A stretch of 22,633 bases of DNA from 40-80 sp040394775 (GCA_040394775.1 JBEBRN010000048.1:1-22633), one strand, 5' to 3'. Counted from the first letter of the stretch, positions 8,101-16,509 are shown. Numbers and translations: made by a program. Notes: generated by a model not told the origin, from the sequence alone.

Positions 8101-9470
8101 TGAAACGCTTGAATACCTAAACGGTGAAGCGTAGGAGCACGGTTAAGCAATACAGGGTGTCCTTTCATGATATTTTCAAGGATATCCCAAACTACTGGCT
8201 CTTTTCTATCAACTATTTTCTTTGCCGATTTAACTGTTTTCACAATACCACGTTCAATCATCTTACGGATGATAAACGGTTTGTAAAGTTCAGCAGCCAT
8301 ATCTTTTGGCAAACCACATTCGTGAAGTTTCAAATTAGGTCCAACGACAATTACTGAACGAGCTGAATAGTCAACACGTTTTCCTAATAAGTTCTGACGG
8401 AAACGACCTTGCTTACCTTTTAATGAATCAGATAATGATTTCAAAGGTCTGTTTGATTCCGTTTTAACCGCTGAAGATTTTCTTGAGTTATCAAACAATG
8501 AATCAACCGCTTCCTGAAGCATACGTTTTTCATTACGTAAAATTACTTCTGGTGCTTTGATTTCGATTAATCGCTTCAAACGGTTGTTACGGATAATAAC
8601 TCGTCTGTATAAATCATTTAAGTCAGAAGTTGCGAAACGTCCTCCATCTAATGGAACTAAAGGTCTTAATTCAGGTGGAATTACCGGAACAACCTTCACA
8701 ATCATCCATTCAGGATTATTTCCTAAACGATGTTTAGACTCACGCATAGCTTCAACAACTTGAAGTCTCTTAAGTGCTTCGTTTTTACGTTGAACAGAAG
8801 TTTCGTTATTCGCTTTATCTCTTAAATCATAAGACAGTGTGTCTAAATCCAATCGTTTAAGCAAATCATGAAGAGCCTCAGCTCCCATTTTTGCGATAAA
8901 TTTATTTGGATCAGTATCTTCTAAGTATTGATTCTCTTTTGGTAACGTCTCTAAGATATCTAAGTACTCTTCTTCAGTTAGGAAATCTAAATATGAAATA
9001 GGAGCATCCTCTTTCATATTTGTCGCAATTCCTGCCTGAATAACTACATATCTTTCGTAATAGATAATTTGGTCTAATTTTTTAGTCGGTAAACCTAACA
9101 TATAACCAATCTTGTTAGGTAGCGATCTAAAGTACCAAATATGTGTTACTGGAACTACTAATGAAATGTGTCCCATTCTTTCACGACGTACCTTTTTCTC
9201 AGTTACTTCAACGCCACAACGATCACAAACAATTCCTTTGTAACGTATACGTTTATATTTACCACAATGGCATTCATAATCTTTAACAGGCCCAAAAATA
9301 CGCTCACAAAACAAACCATCACGTTCCGGTTTATATGTTCGGTAATTAATTGTTTCTGGTTTTAATACCTCGCCGCTTGACTGTTCAAGAATTGTTTCTG
9401 GAGAAGCTAATGAAATAATTATTTTTTCAAAGCTGCTCTTCCCTTTTGGTGTTTCTCTTTTAAAAGCCAT
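5199..9470 (-). CDS. rpoC: RNA polymerase subunit beta'
   Basis: A 1423-residue beta' subunit of RNA polymerase, which carries the catalytic magnesium. The active-site motif NADFDGDQ is at residues 477-484, with D479, D481 and D483. The N-terminal zinc site is C67, C69, C82 and C85. The second zinc site is C827, C901, C908 and C911. The RPLKSLSDSLKGKQGRFRQN switch region (341-360) and the bridge-helix and trigger-loop region after residue 900 are intact. Length is normal for Bacteroidota. The ATG start follows rpoB by 30 nt. An AAGG tetranucleotide lies about 9 nt before the ATG but is too short to be a convincing Shine-Dalgarno sequence. Plus-strand reading frames inside this gene are shadows. 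Confidence 0.99.
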   Translation of the reverse strand: MAFKRETPKGKSSFEKIIISLASPETILEQSSGEVLKPETINYRTYKPERDGLFCERIFGPVKDYECHCGKYKRIRYKGIVCDRCGVEVTEKKVRRERMGHISLVVPVTHIWYFRSLPNKIGYMLGLPTKKLDQIIYYERYVVIQAGIATNMKEDAPISYLDFLTEEEYLDILETLPKENQYLEDTDPNKFIAKMGAEALHDLLKRLDLDTLSYDLRDKANNETSVQRKNEALKRLQVVEAMRESKHRLGNNPEWMIVKVVPVIPPELRPLVPLDGGRFATSDLNDLYRRVIIRNNRLKRLIEIKAPEVILRNEKRMLQEAVDSLFDNSRKSSAVKTESNRPLKSLSDSLKGKQGRFRQNLLGKRVDYSARSVIVVGPNLKLHECGLPKDMAAELYKPFIIRKMIERGIVKTVKSAKKIVDRKEPVVWDILENIMKGHPVLLNRAPTLHRLGIQAFQPKMIEGKAIRLHPLVTTAFNADFDGDQMAVHLPLGNAAILEAQLLMLASHNIVNPANGAPIAVPSQDMVLGLYYITKQRFSSEEHPVKGENGIFYSPEEVTIAYNEGKLDLHAHIKVKTYDLDENKVPTLQMIETSCGRVLFNELVPHEVGFINDVLTKKALRNIIGEVLKVTGTARTAKFLDEIKDLGYKMAFKGGLSFNLQDIIIPKEKDEFIKKAKEEVDEITNHYEMGLITNNERYNQIIDIWTHTNSKLTNTLMNQLQNDNQGFNSIYMMYDSGARGSKEQIRQLSGMRGLMAKPQKSGASAHQIIENPILSNFKEGLSILEYFISTHGARKGLADTALKTADAGYLTRRLVDVSQDVIINKEDCGTLRGLVATPLKKNDEIVETLKERIVGRTCVHDIFHPDTEELILTSGELISDEVADIIEGAGIEEVEIRSVLTCEMRRGVCSKCYGVNLSTHRPAELGDAVGVVAAQSIGEPGTQLTLRTFHVGGTASNQAVVSELKVKMNGQLEMDELRTLTTDGGKTIVVGRSGEVRIMDPKNNSILMHANIPYGSELFITENKTVTRGEVIAKWDPYNAVIISEAAGKVVFENVIEGITFRQEVDEQTGFTEKVIVETKDKKKTPSIQIVDIKSGELLREYSVPINAHISINDGDKIKAGTIIVKIPRVSGKAGDITGGLPRVTELFEARNPSDPAVVSEIDGVVELGKTKRGSREIFVTSKTGEMKKYLAPTAKHILVQKNDFVKAGQPLSDGSITPKDILDIEGPTKVQEYIVNEIQEVYRLQGVKINDKHFEVIVRQMMLKVEIVDSGDTAFLEGQTIHKADFMEENDRIYGMKYIINHGDSTELRTGQIVPARRLRDENSKLKREDKQIVESRDAVPSTSRPVLQGITRSSLQTKSFISAASFQETTKVLNEAAISGKEDFLLGMKENVIVGHLIPAGTGVRSFQSLIVGSKEDLEAIS

Positions 9471-9500
9471 TCTATTTCCCTTGTTATAATTCTAAAAATA

Positions 9501-12500
9501 TTATTCTAAAGTCACATTTAAGCAAAGCCCTTTTAATTCATGTAACAATACATTAAAGGATTCAGGAATTCCAGATTCTGGAATATTTTCACCCTTCACA
9601 ATTGCTTCGTAAGCTTTAGCTCTACCGATAACATCATCGGATTTAATGGTCAAGATTTCACGTAGAATATTAGCTGCACCATAAGCTTCTAATGCCCAAA
9701 CCTCCATCTCACCAAAACGCTGACCTCCAAACTGTGCTTTACCTCCTAAAGGTTGTTGAGTAATCAATGAGTATGGTCCAATTGAACGTGCGTGCATCTT
9801 GTCATCTACCATGTGAGATAACTTCAGCATGTAAATCACACCAACTGTTGCCGGTTGATCGAAACGATCTCCAGTACCACCATCGTATAAATAAGTCTTT
9901 CCTGTTCTTGGAACTCCTGCTTTATCCGTGTATTCATTGATTTCTTCCATTGTAGCACCATCAAAAATCGGAGTTGAAAACTTAATTCCTAATTTCTGAC
10001 CTGCCCAACCAAGGACTGTTTCATAAATCTGACCCAAGTTCATACGTGAAGGTACACCCAATGGGTTCAACACGATATCAACTGGAGTTCCATCTTCTAA
10101 GAATGGCATATCTTCTGCACGAACGATATTAGCAACAATACCTTTATTTCCGTGTCTACCAGCCATCTTGTCTCCAACTTTCAACTTACGCTTCTTAGCC
10201 ACATAAACTTTAGCTAATTTCATAATTCCGGATGGCAATTCATCACCTACAGAAATATGGAATTTCTTACGTTTATATGCTCCTAGTAAATCGTTTGCTT
10301 TAATGTTAAAGTTATGAATAACACGACTCACTAAAGTATTAACAGTAGCGTCTTCCGTCCAGTCTAATGGATTAATGACGTTATAGTCAATTGTAAAAAG
10401 TGCTTTTGGAGAAAACTTAGCTCCTTTCTTAATAATTTCTTCTTTGTAATTATTAAAAATACCAGCCGATTTTTGATCTTCTAAAATATGTGTCAATTTT
10501 TGAATCAAAACATCTTTCAACGTTGACAAATCCTTTTCATAATCAGCATCAAGTGCTTCTAAAACTGGTTTATCTTGTGCTTTAGTTTTTCTATCTTTCA
10601 CTGATCTAGAGAAAAGTTTTTTCTCTACAACAACACCTCTTAGAGATGGTCCTGCTTTAAGTGAAGCATCTTTTACGTCTCCTGCTTTATCTCCAAAGAT
10701 AGCTCTCAACAATTTCTCTTCTGGTGAAGGATCTGTTTCTCCTTTTGGCGTAATTTTTCCAATAAGGATATCACCTTCTTTAATTTCAGCTCCAATACGA
10801 ATCATTCCGTTTTCGTCAAGGTCTTTAGTTGCCTCTTCGCTAACGTTAGGAATATCTGAAGTTAATTCTTCCATTCCACGACGCGTATCACGCACTTCAA
10901 TAGAATATTCATCAATATGAATAGATGTAAAGATATCATCTCTAACCACTCTTTCAGAAATCACAATAGCATCCTCAAAGTTATATCCTTGCCAAGGCAT
11001 GAAAGCAACTTTTAAGTTTTGACCTAATGCTAGCTCTCCACTTTCTGTTGCATAACCTTCACAAAGAACTTGTGCTTTAGTTACCTTGTCACCTTTCTTA
11101 ACAATCGGCTTCAAGTTAATCACCATTCCTTGATTCGTTCTCTGATATTTTGTCAAATTATAGGTCTTCAACTCATCTTCAAAGCTAACTAGCTTATCAC
11201 TTTCTGTCCAATCATAGCGAATTTTAATTTCGTTCGCATCTACATATTCAACAACTCCGTTACCTTCCGCATTAATTAAAACACGTGAATCTCTAGCAAT
11301 TAAACGTTCAATTCCAGTTCCAACTATCGGAGCGTGTGGCTTCAACAATGGTACCGCTTGACGTTGCATGTTAGACCCCATCAATGCACGGTTAGCGTCA
11401 TTATGTTCTAAGAAAGGAATTAAAGATGCGGCAATCGAAGCAATTTGATTCGTACCTACATCCATCAAATTAATTTCCTCTGGTGGAACAACTGGGAAGT
11501 CACCTTCCAAACGAGCTTTAACGGCAGGTTCAGAAAACTTACCTTTATCATCAACAGGTGTATTAGATTGAGCAATCATTTGATCATCCTCTTCCTCAGC
11601 TGTAAGATAAATTGGTTCGTCTTGTAAATTAACACGTCCGTTTGTAACTTGTCTATAAGGAGTTTCGATGAAACCTAACTTATTTACCTTCGCAAACACA
11701 CATAAAGAAGAAATCAAACCAATGTTTGGTCCTTCTGGTGTTTCGATAGTACACAAACGACCATAGTGAGTATAGTGAACGTCACGTACCTCAAATCCTG
11801 CTCTTTCTCTAGATAAACCACCTGGACCTAATGCAGACAATCTACGCTTGTGCGTTACCTCTGCAAGAGGATTCGTTTGGTCCATGAACTGAGACAACTG
11901 ATTCACACCGAAGAATGAATTAATAACTGAAGACAATGTCTTCGCGTTAATTAAGTCAATAGGAGTAAATACTTCGTTATCACGAACATTCATTCTTTCA
12001 CGTATAGTTCTAGCCATTCTAGCTAAACCAACACCGAATTGAGAATATAATTGTTCACCTACAGTTCTAACACGTCTATTGGATAAGTGGTCGATATCGT
12101 CCACATCCGCCTTAGAGTTGATTAGTTCAATTAGATACTTAACGATTTTAATAATGTCAGTTTTAGTTAACACTCTTGAATCTTCAGTATCCTCTAAGTT
12201 AAGTTTTTTATTAATTCTAAAACGACCTACTTCACCTAAGTCATAACGAGCATCAGAGAAGAATAATCTTTCGAATACACTTTTTGCCGTCTCGTAATCA
12301 GGCGGTTCAGCATTTCTTAATTGTCTGTAAATATGTTCGATTGCTTCTTTACCGGAGTTAGAAGTATCTTTTTGAAGCGTATTGAAGATGATAGAAAAAT
12401 CATTTGATGCAAAATCTTCTTTGTGAAGAATGATTGTTTTCACACCTGCATCCAGAATCAAATCAACGTGTTCTTCTTCCAAAAGGCTTTCTCTATCTAA

Positions 12501-13313
12501 TAATACTTCATTACGTTCAATAGAAACAACTTCTCCTGTATCTTCATCCACGAAATCTTCTACCCAGCTTTTTAAAACACGAGCAGCAAGCGTACGTCCA
12601 ACTAATTTTTTCAAATTAGCTTTTGTTGCTTTCTCTTCGTCTGCTAAGCCAAAAATTTCTAATATATCTTTATCTGTTTCGTATCCGATAGCGCGGAATA
12701 ACGTAGTAACAGGTAATTTTTTCTTTCTGTCAATATAAGCATACATGACATTATTAATGTCTGTAGCAAACTCCATCCAAGATCCTTTAAAAGGAATAAT
12801 TCTGGCTGAATATAATTTAGTTCCATTAGCGTGTCTGGTTTGACCAAAGAACACACCTGGAGATCTGTGTAATTGAGATACGATAACTCTTTCGGCTCCA
12901 TTGATAACAAAAGATCCTTTAGGAGTCATGTAAGGTATTGTACCCAAATAAACGTCTTGAACGATTGTTTCAAAATCTTCGTGTTCAGGATCTGTACAAT
13001 AAAGTTTAAGCTTTGCTTTTAATGGCACACAGTAAGTCAAACCTCTTTCAATACATTCTTCAATAGTATATCTTGGAGGGTCAATAAAGTAGTCTTGAAA
13101 TTCCAAAACGAACTGATTACGAGAGTCAGTTATTGGGAAGTTTTCAGAAAATACCTTATATAGGCCTTCACGATTTCTATTTTCAGGAGTTGTTTCTAAT
13201 TGGAAAAACTCTTGAAAAGATTGTAATTGAATATCCAGAAAGTCAGGATACTCAAATATTTTTTTGCTTACTGCAAAATTTATTCTCTCGTTTGTTTTGC
13301 TATTTGTTGCCAA
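9501..13313 (-). CDS. rpoB: RNA polymerase subunit beta, TTG start
   Basis: A 1270-residue beta subunit of RNA polymerase. The N terminus (ATNSKTNERINFAVSKK) and the following YPDFLDIQLQSFQEFF match Bacteroidota RpoB. The rifampicin region QLSQFMDQTNPL is present, with D478, H488 and S493 at the positions of E. coli D516, H526 and S531, so no classical resistance substitution is seen there. The GDKMAGRHGNKG and RFGEMEVWALEAYGA blocks near the C terminus are intact. The start is TTG: an in-frame TAA lies five codons upstream, no ATG or GTG lies between, and no downstream ATG preserves the conserved N terminus. Upstream is the rplL-rpoB gap with a hairpin. Subunit identity is certain. Confidence 0.98.
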   Translation of the reverse strand: MATNSKTNERINFAVSKKIFEYPDFLDIQLQSFQEFFQLETTPENRNREGLYKVFSENFPITDSRNQFVLEFQDYFIDPPRYTIEECIERGLTYCVPLKAKLKLYCTDPEHEDFETIVQDVYLGTIPYMTPKGSFVINGAERVIVSQLHRSPGVFFGQTRHANGTKLYSARIIPFKGSWMEFATDINNVMYAYIDRKKKLPVTTLFRAIGYETDKDILEIFGLADEEKATKANLKKLVGRTLAARVLKSWVEDFVDEDTGEVVSIERNEVLLDRESLLEEEHVDLILDAGVKTIILHKEDFASNDFSIIFNTLQKDTSNSGKEAIEHIYRQLRNAEPPDYETAKSVFERLFFSDARYDLGEVGRFRINKKLNLEDTEDSRVLTKTDIIKIVKYLIELINSKADVDDIDHLSNRRVRTVGEQLYSQFGVGLARMARTIRERMNVRDNEVFTPIDLINAKTLSSVINSFFGVNQLSQFMDQTNPLAEVTHKRRLSALGPGGLSRERAGFEVRDVHYTHYGRLCTIETPEGPNIGLISSLCVFAKVNKLGFIETPYRQVTNGRVNLQDEPIYLTAEEEDDQMIAQSNTPVDDKGKFSEPAVKARLEGDFPVVPPEEINLMDVGTNQIASIAASLIPFLEHNDANRALMGSNMQRQAVPLLKPHAPIVGTGIERLIARDSRVLINAEGNGVVEYVDANEIKIRYDWTESDKLVSFEDELKTYNLTKYQRTNQGMVINLKPIVKKGDKVTKAQVLCEGYATESGELALGQNLKVAFMPWQGYNFEDAIVISERVVRDDIFTSIHIDEYSIEVRDTRRGMEELTSDIPNVSEEATKDLDENGMIRIGAEIKEGDILIGKITPKGETDPSPEEKLLRAIFGDKAGDVKDASLKAGPSLRGVVVEKKLFSRSVKDRKTKAQDKPVLEALDADYEKDLSTLKDVLIQKLTHILEDQKSAGIFNNYKEEIIKKGAKFSPKALFTIDYNVINPLDWTEDATVNTLVSRVIHNFNIKANDLLGAYKRKKFHISVGDELPSGIMKLAKVYVAKKRKLKVGDKMAGRHGNKGIVANIVRAEDMPFLEDGTPVDIVLNPLGVPSRMNLGQIYETVLGWAGQKLGIKFSTPIFDGATMEEINEYTDKAGVPRTGKTYLYDGGTGDRFDQPATVGVIYMLKLSHMVDDKMHARSIGPYSLITQQPLGGKAQFGGQRFGEMEVWALEAYGAANILREILTIKSDDVIGRAKAYEAIVKGENIPESGIPESFNVLLHELKGLCLNVTLE

Positions 13314-13376
13314 GGCTAAAAGATTTTAAATAAAACAAATACTAATTTTTAGCATTATATAGTATTAAATAGGAAT

Positions 13377-13401
13377 AGGCATCCCGAAAATCGGGACGCC
13401 T
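13377..13401 (-). promoter_or_regulatory. Hairpin in the rplL-rpoB gap
   Basis: An inverted repeat: AGGC (13377-13380) pairs with GCCT (13398-13401) and TCCCGA (13382-13387) pairs with TCGGGA (13391-13396), with one A-C mismatch between them and a 3-nt loop. It is GC-rich against an AT-rich background. No U-tract follows on the minus strand, so it is better read as an attenuator or RNA-processing site than as a full terminator. E. coli has an attenuator and RNase III site in the same gap, but homology is not shown. Confidence 0.6.
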
Positions 13402-13424
13402 AGTATCCAATGGATATATTGAAA

Positions 13425-13802
13425 TTACTTAATTTCAACTTGAGCTCCAGCTTCTTCTAAAGACTTCTTAAGTGCTTCAGCCTCATCTTTGGAAACTCCT
13501 TCTTTTAATACTGCAGGTGCACCATCAACTAAATCTTTCGCTTCTTTCAATCCTAAACTTAATAAGTTTTTGATTTCTTTAACTACGTTTAATTTAGAAT
13601 CACCACCACTCTTTAAAGTAACTGTGAATTCAGTTTGCTCAGCAGCAGCTTCACCGTCTCCAGCTCCACCACCAGCTACCATAACTGCAGCAGCTGCAGC
13701 TGGTTCGATACCGTACTCATCTTTCAATATTGTTGCTAACTCGTTTACATCTTTAACAGTCAAGTTAACTAATGTTTCTGCGATTTGTTTTAAATCAGCC
13801 AT
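13425..13802 (-). CDS. rplL: 50S ribosomal protein bL12 (L7/L12)
   Basis: A 125-residue stalk protein that recruits and activates translational GTPases. The N-terminal dimerisation and L10-binding helices (ADLKQIAETLVNLTVKDVNE) are followed by an Ala/Gly-rich hinge near residues 35-53. The C-terminal domain includes EFTVTLKSGGDSKLNVVKEI and the GLGLKEAKDLV-type segment, here LSLGLKEAKDLVDGAP. Length is typical. The gene is 46 nt downstream of rplJ and 111 nt upstream of rpoB, in the standard rplKAJL-rpoBC order. No Shine-Dalgarno sequence is visible despite the high expression expected. Confidence 0.98.
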   Translation of the reverse strand: MADLKQIAETLVNLTVKDVNELATILKDEYGIEPAAAAAVMVAGGGAGDGEAAAEQTEFTVTLKSGGDSKLNVVKEIKNLLSLGLKEAKDLVDGAPAVLKEGVSKDEAEALKKSLEEAGAQVEIK

Positions 13803-13848
13803 TTTTTCTTTAATTTAAATAGTTAATATTTTTATTCTTATTTTTCTC

Positions 13849-14370
13849 TTATGCTCTTTCTTCGAGCGTTTGTAGAATTCCAGCGATCTTTCCACCTTGT
13901 CCTTTAAGGGCAGAAATAACATTCTTAGCAGGAGATTGTAACAATCCAATGATTTCTCCAAGCAATTCTTCTTTCGATTTCATTGCTACAAGAGTGTCTA
14001 ATTGGTTATCTCCGATAAAGATTGCTTCTTCAATATAAGCTGCTTTTAAAACAGGTCTTTCGCTTTTCTTACGGAATTCTTTGATGATTTTAGCAGGTAA
14101 ATTACCTACTTCAGCATACATAATAGAAGTTTGTCCACTTAAAACGCTATTCAGTTCTGAATAATCTTTACCTTCTACTTTTTCAAAAGCTTTAGATAAA
14201 AGAGTATTCTTAATAGAACGTAATTTTACGTTTGAATTAAAACATCTTCTTCTTAGTTTATTAATAGTTTCAACTGTTAATTCTGAAGTATCAGCCAAAT
14301 AAAAGATATTTGATTGTGCTAATTCTTGAGCTAAATCATCAATGTACTGTGCTTTCTGTTCTCTAGTCAT
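13849..14370 (-). CDS. rplJ: 50S ribosomal protein uL10
   Basis: A 173-residue L10, the stalk base that binds 23S rRNA through its N-terminal domain and holds L7/L12 dimers on its C-terminal helix. The N-terminal part contains REQKAQYIDDLAQELAQS, then NSNVKLRSIKNTLLSKAF, a typical L10 segment. The C terminus ends with a helix containing LKGQGGKIAGILQTLEE. It starts only 12 nt after the rplA stop, too little room for an E. coli-type L10 leader between the two. Any L10 feedback must therefore act elsewhere, or not through that structure. Confidence 0.98.
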   Translation of the reverse strand: MTREQKAQYIDDLAQELAQSNIFYLADTSELTVETINKLRRRCFNSNVKLRSIKNTLLSKAFEKVEGKDYSELNSVLSGQTSIMYAEVGNLPAKIIKEFRKKSERPVLKAAYIEEAIFIGDNQLDTLVAMKSKEELLGEIIGLLQSPAKNVISALKGQGGKIAGILQTLEERA

Positions 14371-14382
14371 ATTTTCAAGTTT

Positions 14383-15078
14383 TTAAGCTGTAACTGATTT
14401 AGCATCAATGTTAATACTAGGACTCATTGTTGAACTAAGATAAACACTCTTAATATAAGTACCTTTAGCAGCTGACGGCTTTAATTTGACTAAAGCTAGG
14501 ATTAACTCCAAAGCATTTTCTTTAATCATCTTACCATCAAAACTAACTTTACCTACAGCAGAGTGAATATTACCGTGTTTGTCAACTTTGAAGTCAATTT
14601 TACCTGCCTTTACCTCAGTAACAGCCTTTCCTACTTCCATAGTTACAGTTCCTGTTTTAGGGTTTGGCATTAAGTTTCTAGGTCCTAAAATACGACCTAA
14701 AGCACCAACTTTACCCATTACTGACGGCATAGTAATAATGACATCTACATCTGTCCATCCACCTTTAATTTTGTCGATGTACTCATCAAGTCCAACATAA
14801 TCTGCACCTGCTTCAACAGCTTCTGCCTCTTTCTCTGGCGTACAAAGTACTAAGACTTTTACGTCTTTACCAGTTCCATGAGGTAGAGCGACCGTACCTC
14901 GAACCATTTGATTCGATTTACGTGGATCAATTCCTAAACGAACGCTAATATCAACAGAAGCATCAAATTTGGTTGTAGTGATGTCCTTTACTAAATTACA
15001 TGCATCCTCAATGGAGTACGCTTTAGACAAATCTACCTTTGCTAAAACTTCTTTTCTTTTTTTAGATATTCTTCCCAT
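14383..15078 (-). CDS. rplA: 50S ribosomal protein uL1
   Basis: A 231-residue L1, which forms the mobile L1 stalk next to the E site and in many bacteria represses its own operon by binding the rplK leader. The L1 signature GPRNLMPNPKTGTV is present near residues 131-144. The Bacteroidota-like start MGRISKKRKEVLAKVDLSK and length are normal. It follows rplK by 10 nt and precedes rplJ by 12 nt, in one transcript. Confidence 0.98.
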   Translation of the reverse strand: MGRISKKRKEVLAKVDLSKAYSIEDACNLVKDITTTKFDASVDISVRLGIDPRKSNQMVRGTVALPHGTGKDVKVLVLCTPEKEAEAVEAGADYVGLDEYIDKIKGGWTDVDVIITMPSVMGKVGALGRILGPRNLMPNPKTGTVTMEVGKAVTEVKAGKIDFKVDKHGNIHSAVGKVSFDGKMIKENALELILALVKLKPSAAKGTYIKSVYLSSTMSPSINIDAKSVTA

Positions 15079-15088
15079 GATTCAACAA

Positions 15089-15535
15089 TTATTTAGTTTT
15101 AGGGGCATCGCCACCTTTAACTGTTACACCCATACTTCTCGCTGTACCAGCAACCATTGTCATCGCTGCATCAATTGTAAAGCAGTTCAAGTCAGCCAAC
15201 TTATCCTCTGCGATAGTTTTAACTTGAGCCCAAGATAAATTACCCACTTTAGATTTGTTTGGCATAGATGAACCTTTCTTCAATTTAGCAATTTCCTTGA
15301 TTTGAGTTGCTGCTGGAGAGGTTTTTATAACAAAGTCAAATGACTTATCACTGTAAACAGTAATAGAGCATGGCAAAACTTTTCCAGGTTTATCTTGAGT
15401 TCTAGCATTGAATTGCTTACAGAACTCCATGATGTTTACCCCTTTAGATCCTAATGCAGGACCAACCGGAGGAGCTGGATTGGCTTGGCCACCTTTGACT
15501 TGTAGTTTAATTAATCCTACTACTTCTTTAGCCAT
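15089..15535 (-). CDS. rplK: 50S ribosomal protein uL11
   Basis: A 148-residue L11, part of the GTPase-associated centre. The proline-rich N-terminal segment PAPPVGPALGSKGVNIMEF and the C-terminal rRNA-binding stretch ending ARSMGVTVKGG are both intact. Length is close to the usual 140-147. It follows nusG with an 81-nt gap that contains a possible leader hairpin. No Shine-Dalgarno sequence is seen before the ATG. Confidence 0.98.
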   Translation of the reverse strand: MAKEVVGLIKLQVKGGQANPAPPVGPALGSKGVNIMEFCKQFNARTQDKPGKVLPCSITVYSDKSFDFVIKTSPAATQIKEIAKLKKGSSMPNKSKVGNLSWAQVKTIAEDKLADLNCFTIDAAMTMVAGTARSMGVTVKGGDAPKTK

Positions 15536-15551
15536 TTTTATTTTAATTTAT

Positions 15552-15601
15552 GTAGTCATGACGCAGACAAAAGGGAAGCTTATCATTTGAACTGCTGCTA
15601 C
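15552..15601 (-). promoter_or_regulatory. Possible structured leader of rplKA
   Basis: Within the nusG-rplK gap the minus strand can fold as GTAG, GCAG and CAAA pairing in order with CTAC, CTGC and TTTG. The stems are separated by internal loops, with a loop containing TGATAAGCTTCCC at the tip. The position fits an L1-responsive leader, since L1 represses rplKA in many bacteria. The helices are short and I did not match an established L1-site consensus, so this is a candidate only. Confidence 0.33.
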
Positions 15602-15616
15602 GGTTATTGATTCTTA

Positions 15617-16171
15617 TTATACTTCTTTTTCTACTTGCATATAGCTAAGTTCTAGTAAATTTTTTCTACCAAAAATCTTAACCATTACTTTCAATTTCTT
15701 CTTATCTTCATTAATTTCCTCAACTATACCAGAAAAATTATTGAAAGGTCCGTCAATTACTTTAACAGGCTCTCCAATAACAAATGGAATTTTCATTTCT
15801 TCTTCTGTTGAAGACAATTCATCTACTTTCCCTAAAAGTCGATTTACTTCAGCCATTCTTAAAGGAAGTGGATCGCCCCCTTTTTCAGCACCAAGGAAAC
15901 CAATTACATTTGGAATACTTTTAATAACGTGTTCAACTTCACCAACTAGAGCTAATTCAACATAAACGTAACCAGGGAAATAAACTTTTTCTTTACTAAT
16001 CTTCTTACCGTTGCGAATTTGAAAAACTTTTTCAGTTGGAATCAAAATTTGAGAAATATAATCGCTTAAATTAAGGCGATTCACCTCTAATTCAAGATAT
16101 TCCTTAGCCTTTCTTTCCTTTCCACTTACCGCTCGGACAACATACCATTTTTTTTCTATCTCTTTCGTCAT
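15617..16171 (-). CDS. nusG: Transcription termination/antitermination protein NusG
   Basis: A 184-residue NusG, which binds RNA polymerase and links it to ribosomes or Rho. The N-terminal NGN domain begins KKWYVVRAVSGKERKAKEYL and includes YFPGYVYVEL near residues 63-72. The C-terminal KOW domain is seen as PVKVIDGPFNNFSGIVEEIN from about residue 133. Length is standard. It is 10 nt downstream of secE, the usual secE-nusG pair. Confidence 0.98.
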   Translation of the reverse strand: MTKEIEKKWYVVRAVSGKERKAKEYLELEVNRLNLSDYISQILIPTEKVFQIRNGKKISKEKVYFPGYVYVELALVGEVEHVIKSIPNVIGFLGAEKGGDPLPLRMAEVNRLLGKVDELSSTEEEMKIPFVIGEPVKVIDGPFNNFSGIVEEINEDKKKLKVMVKIFGRKNLLELSYMQVEKEV

Positions 16172-16181
16172 GTTAAATATA

Positions 16182-16412
16182 TTAAGAGATAAAGAAATTA
16201 TAGATATATCCCATCAAACCTTTCCATAAGCCTGTAGGATTAGATGAGATACCTAATACGTAGTCCATGAAAAAAATCATTAATGAGAATAATAAAGAAG
16301 ATACTGTTACGAGTATCGTGCTACTTTGAAGTTCTTTCCAAGTAGGCCATGTAACCTTATGAAGCAATTCGTAAATTGTTTCATCGATATATGTTTTAGT
16401 TTTTTTAAACAC
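16182..16412 (-). CDS. secE: Preprotein translocase subunit SecE, GTG start
   Basis: A 76-residue short-form SecE, part of the SecYEG membrane channel. The amphipathic segment ELLHKVTWPTWKELQSST (residues 15-32) holds the conserved VTWPTW core. It is followed by one transmembrane helix at about 33-54. The start is GTG at 16410-16412. An in-frame TAG lies two codons upstream and no ATG is available that keeps the N terminus. The gene begins only 20 nt from the 3' end of tRNA-Trp, so the two are co-transcribed and tRNA processing must cut close to the secE start. Confidence 0.93.
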   Translation of the reverse strand: MFKKTKTYIDETIYELLHKVTWPTWKELQSSTILVTVSSLLFSLMIFFMDYVLGISSNPTGLWKGLMGYIYNFFIS

Positions 16413-16432
16413 GCTCTATAACTTTTTATTTG

Positions 16433-16505
16433 CACGGGCGGTAGGATTCGAACCCACGACCAATGGTTTTGGAGACCACCACTCTACCAGCTGAGCTACA
16501 CCCGT
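16433..16505 (-). tRNA. tRNA-Trp (CCA)
   Basis: A 73-nt cloverleaf. Acceptor ACGGGTG pairs with CGCCCGT (one G-U). The D arm is GCTC/GAGT. The anticodon stem GTGGT/ACCAT holds loop CTCCAAA with anticodon CCA. The TTCGAAT T-loop is present. The discriminator is G. The 3' CCA is not encoded (GCAA follows). Confidence 0.96.
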
Positions 16506-16509
16506 CTAA

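Noticed and set aside
12430..12910. Open frames on both strands inside rpoB
   Set aside because: They lie in other frames of intact, highly conserved RpoB coding sequence and show no domain features.
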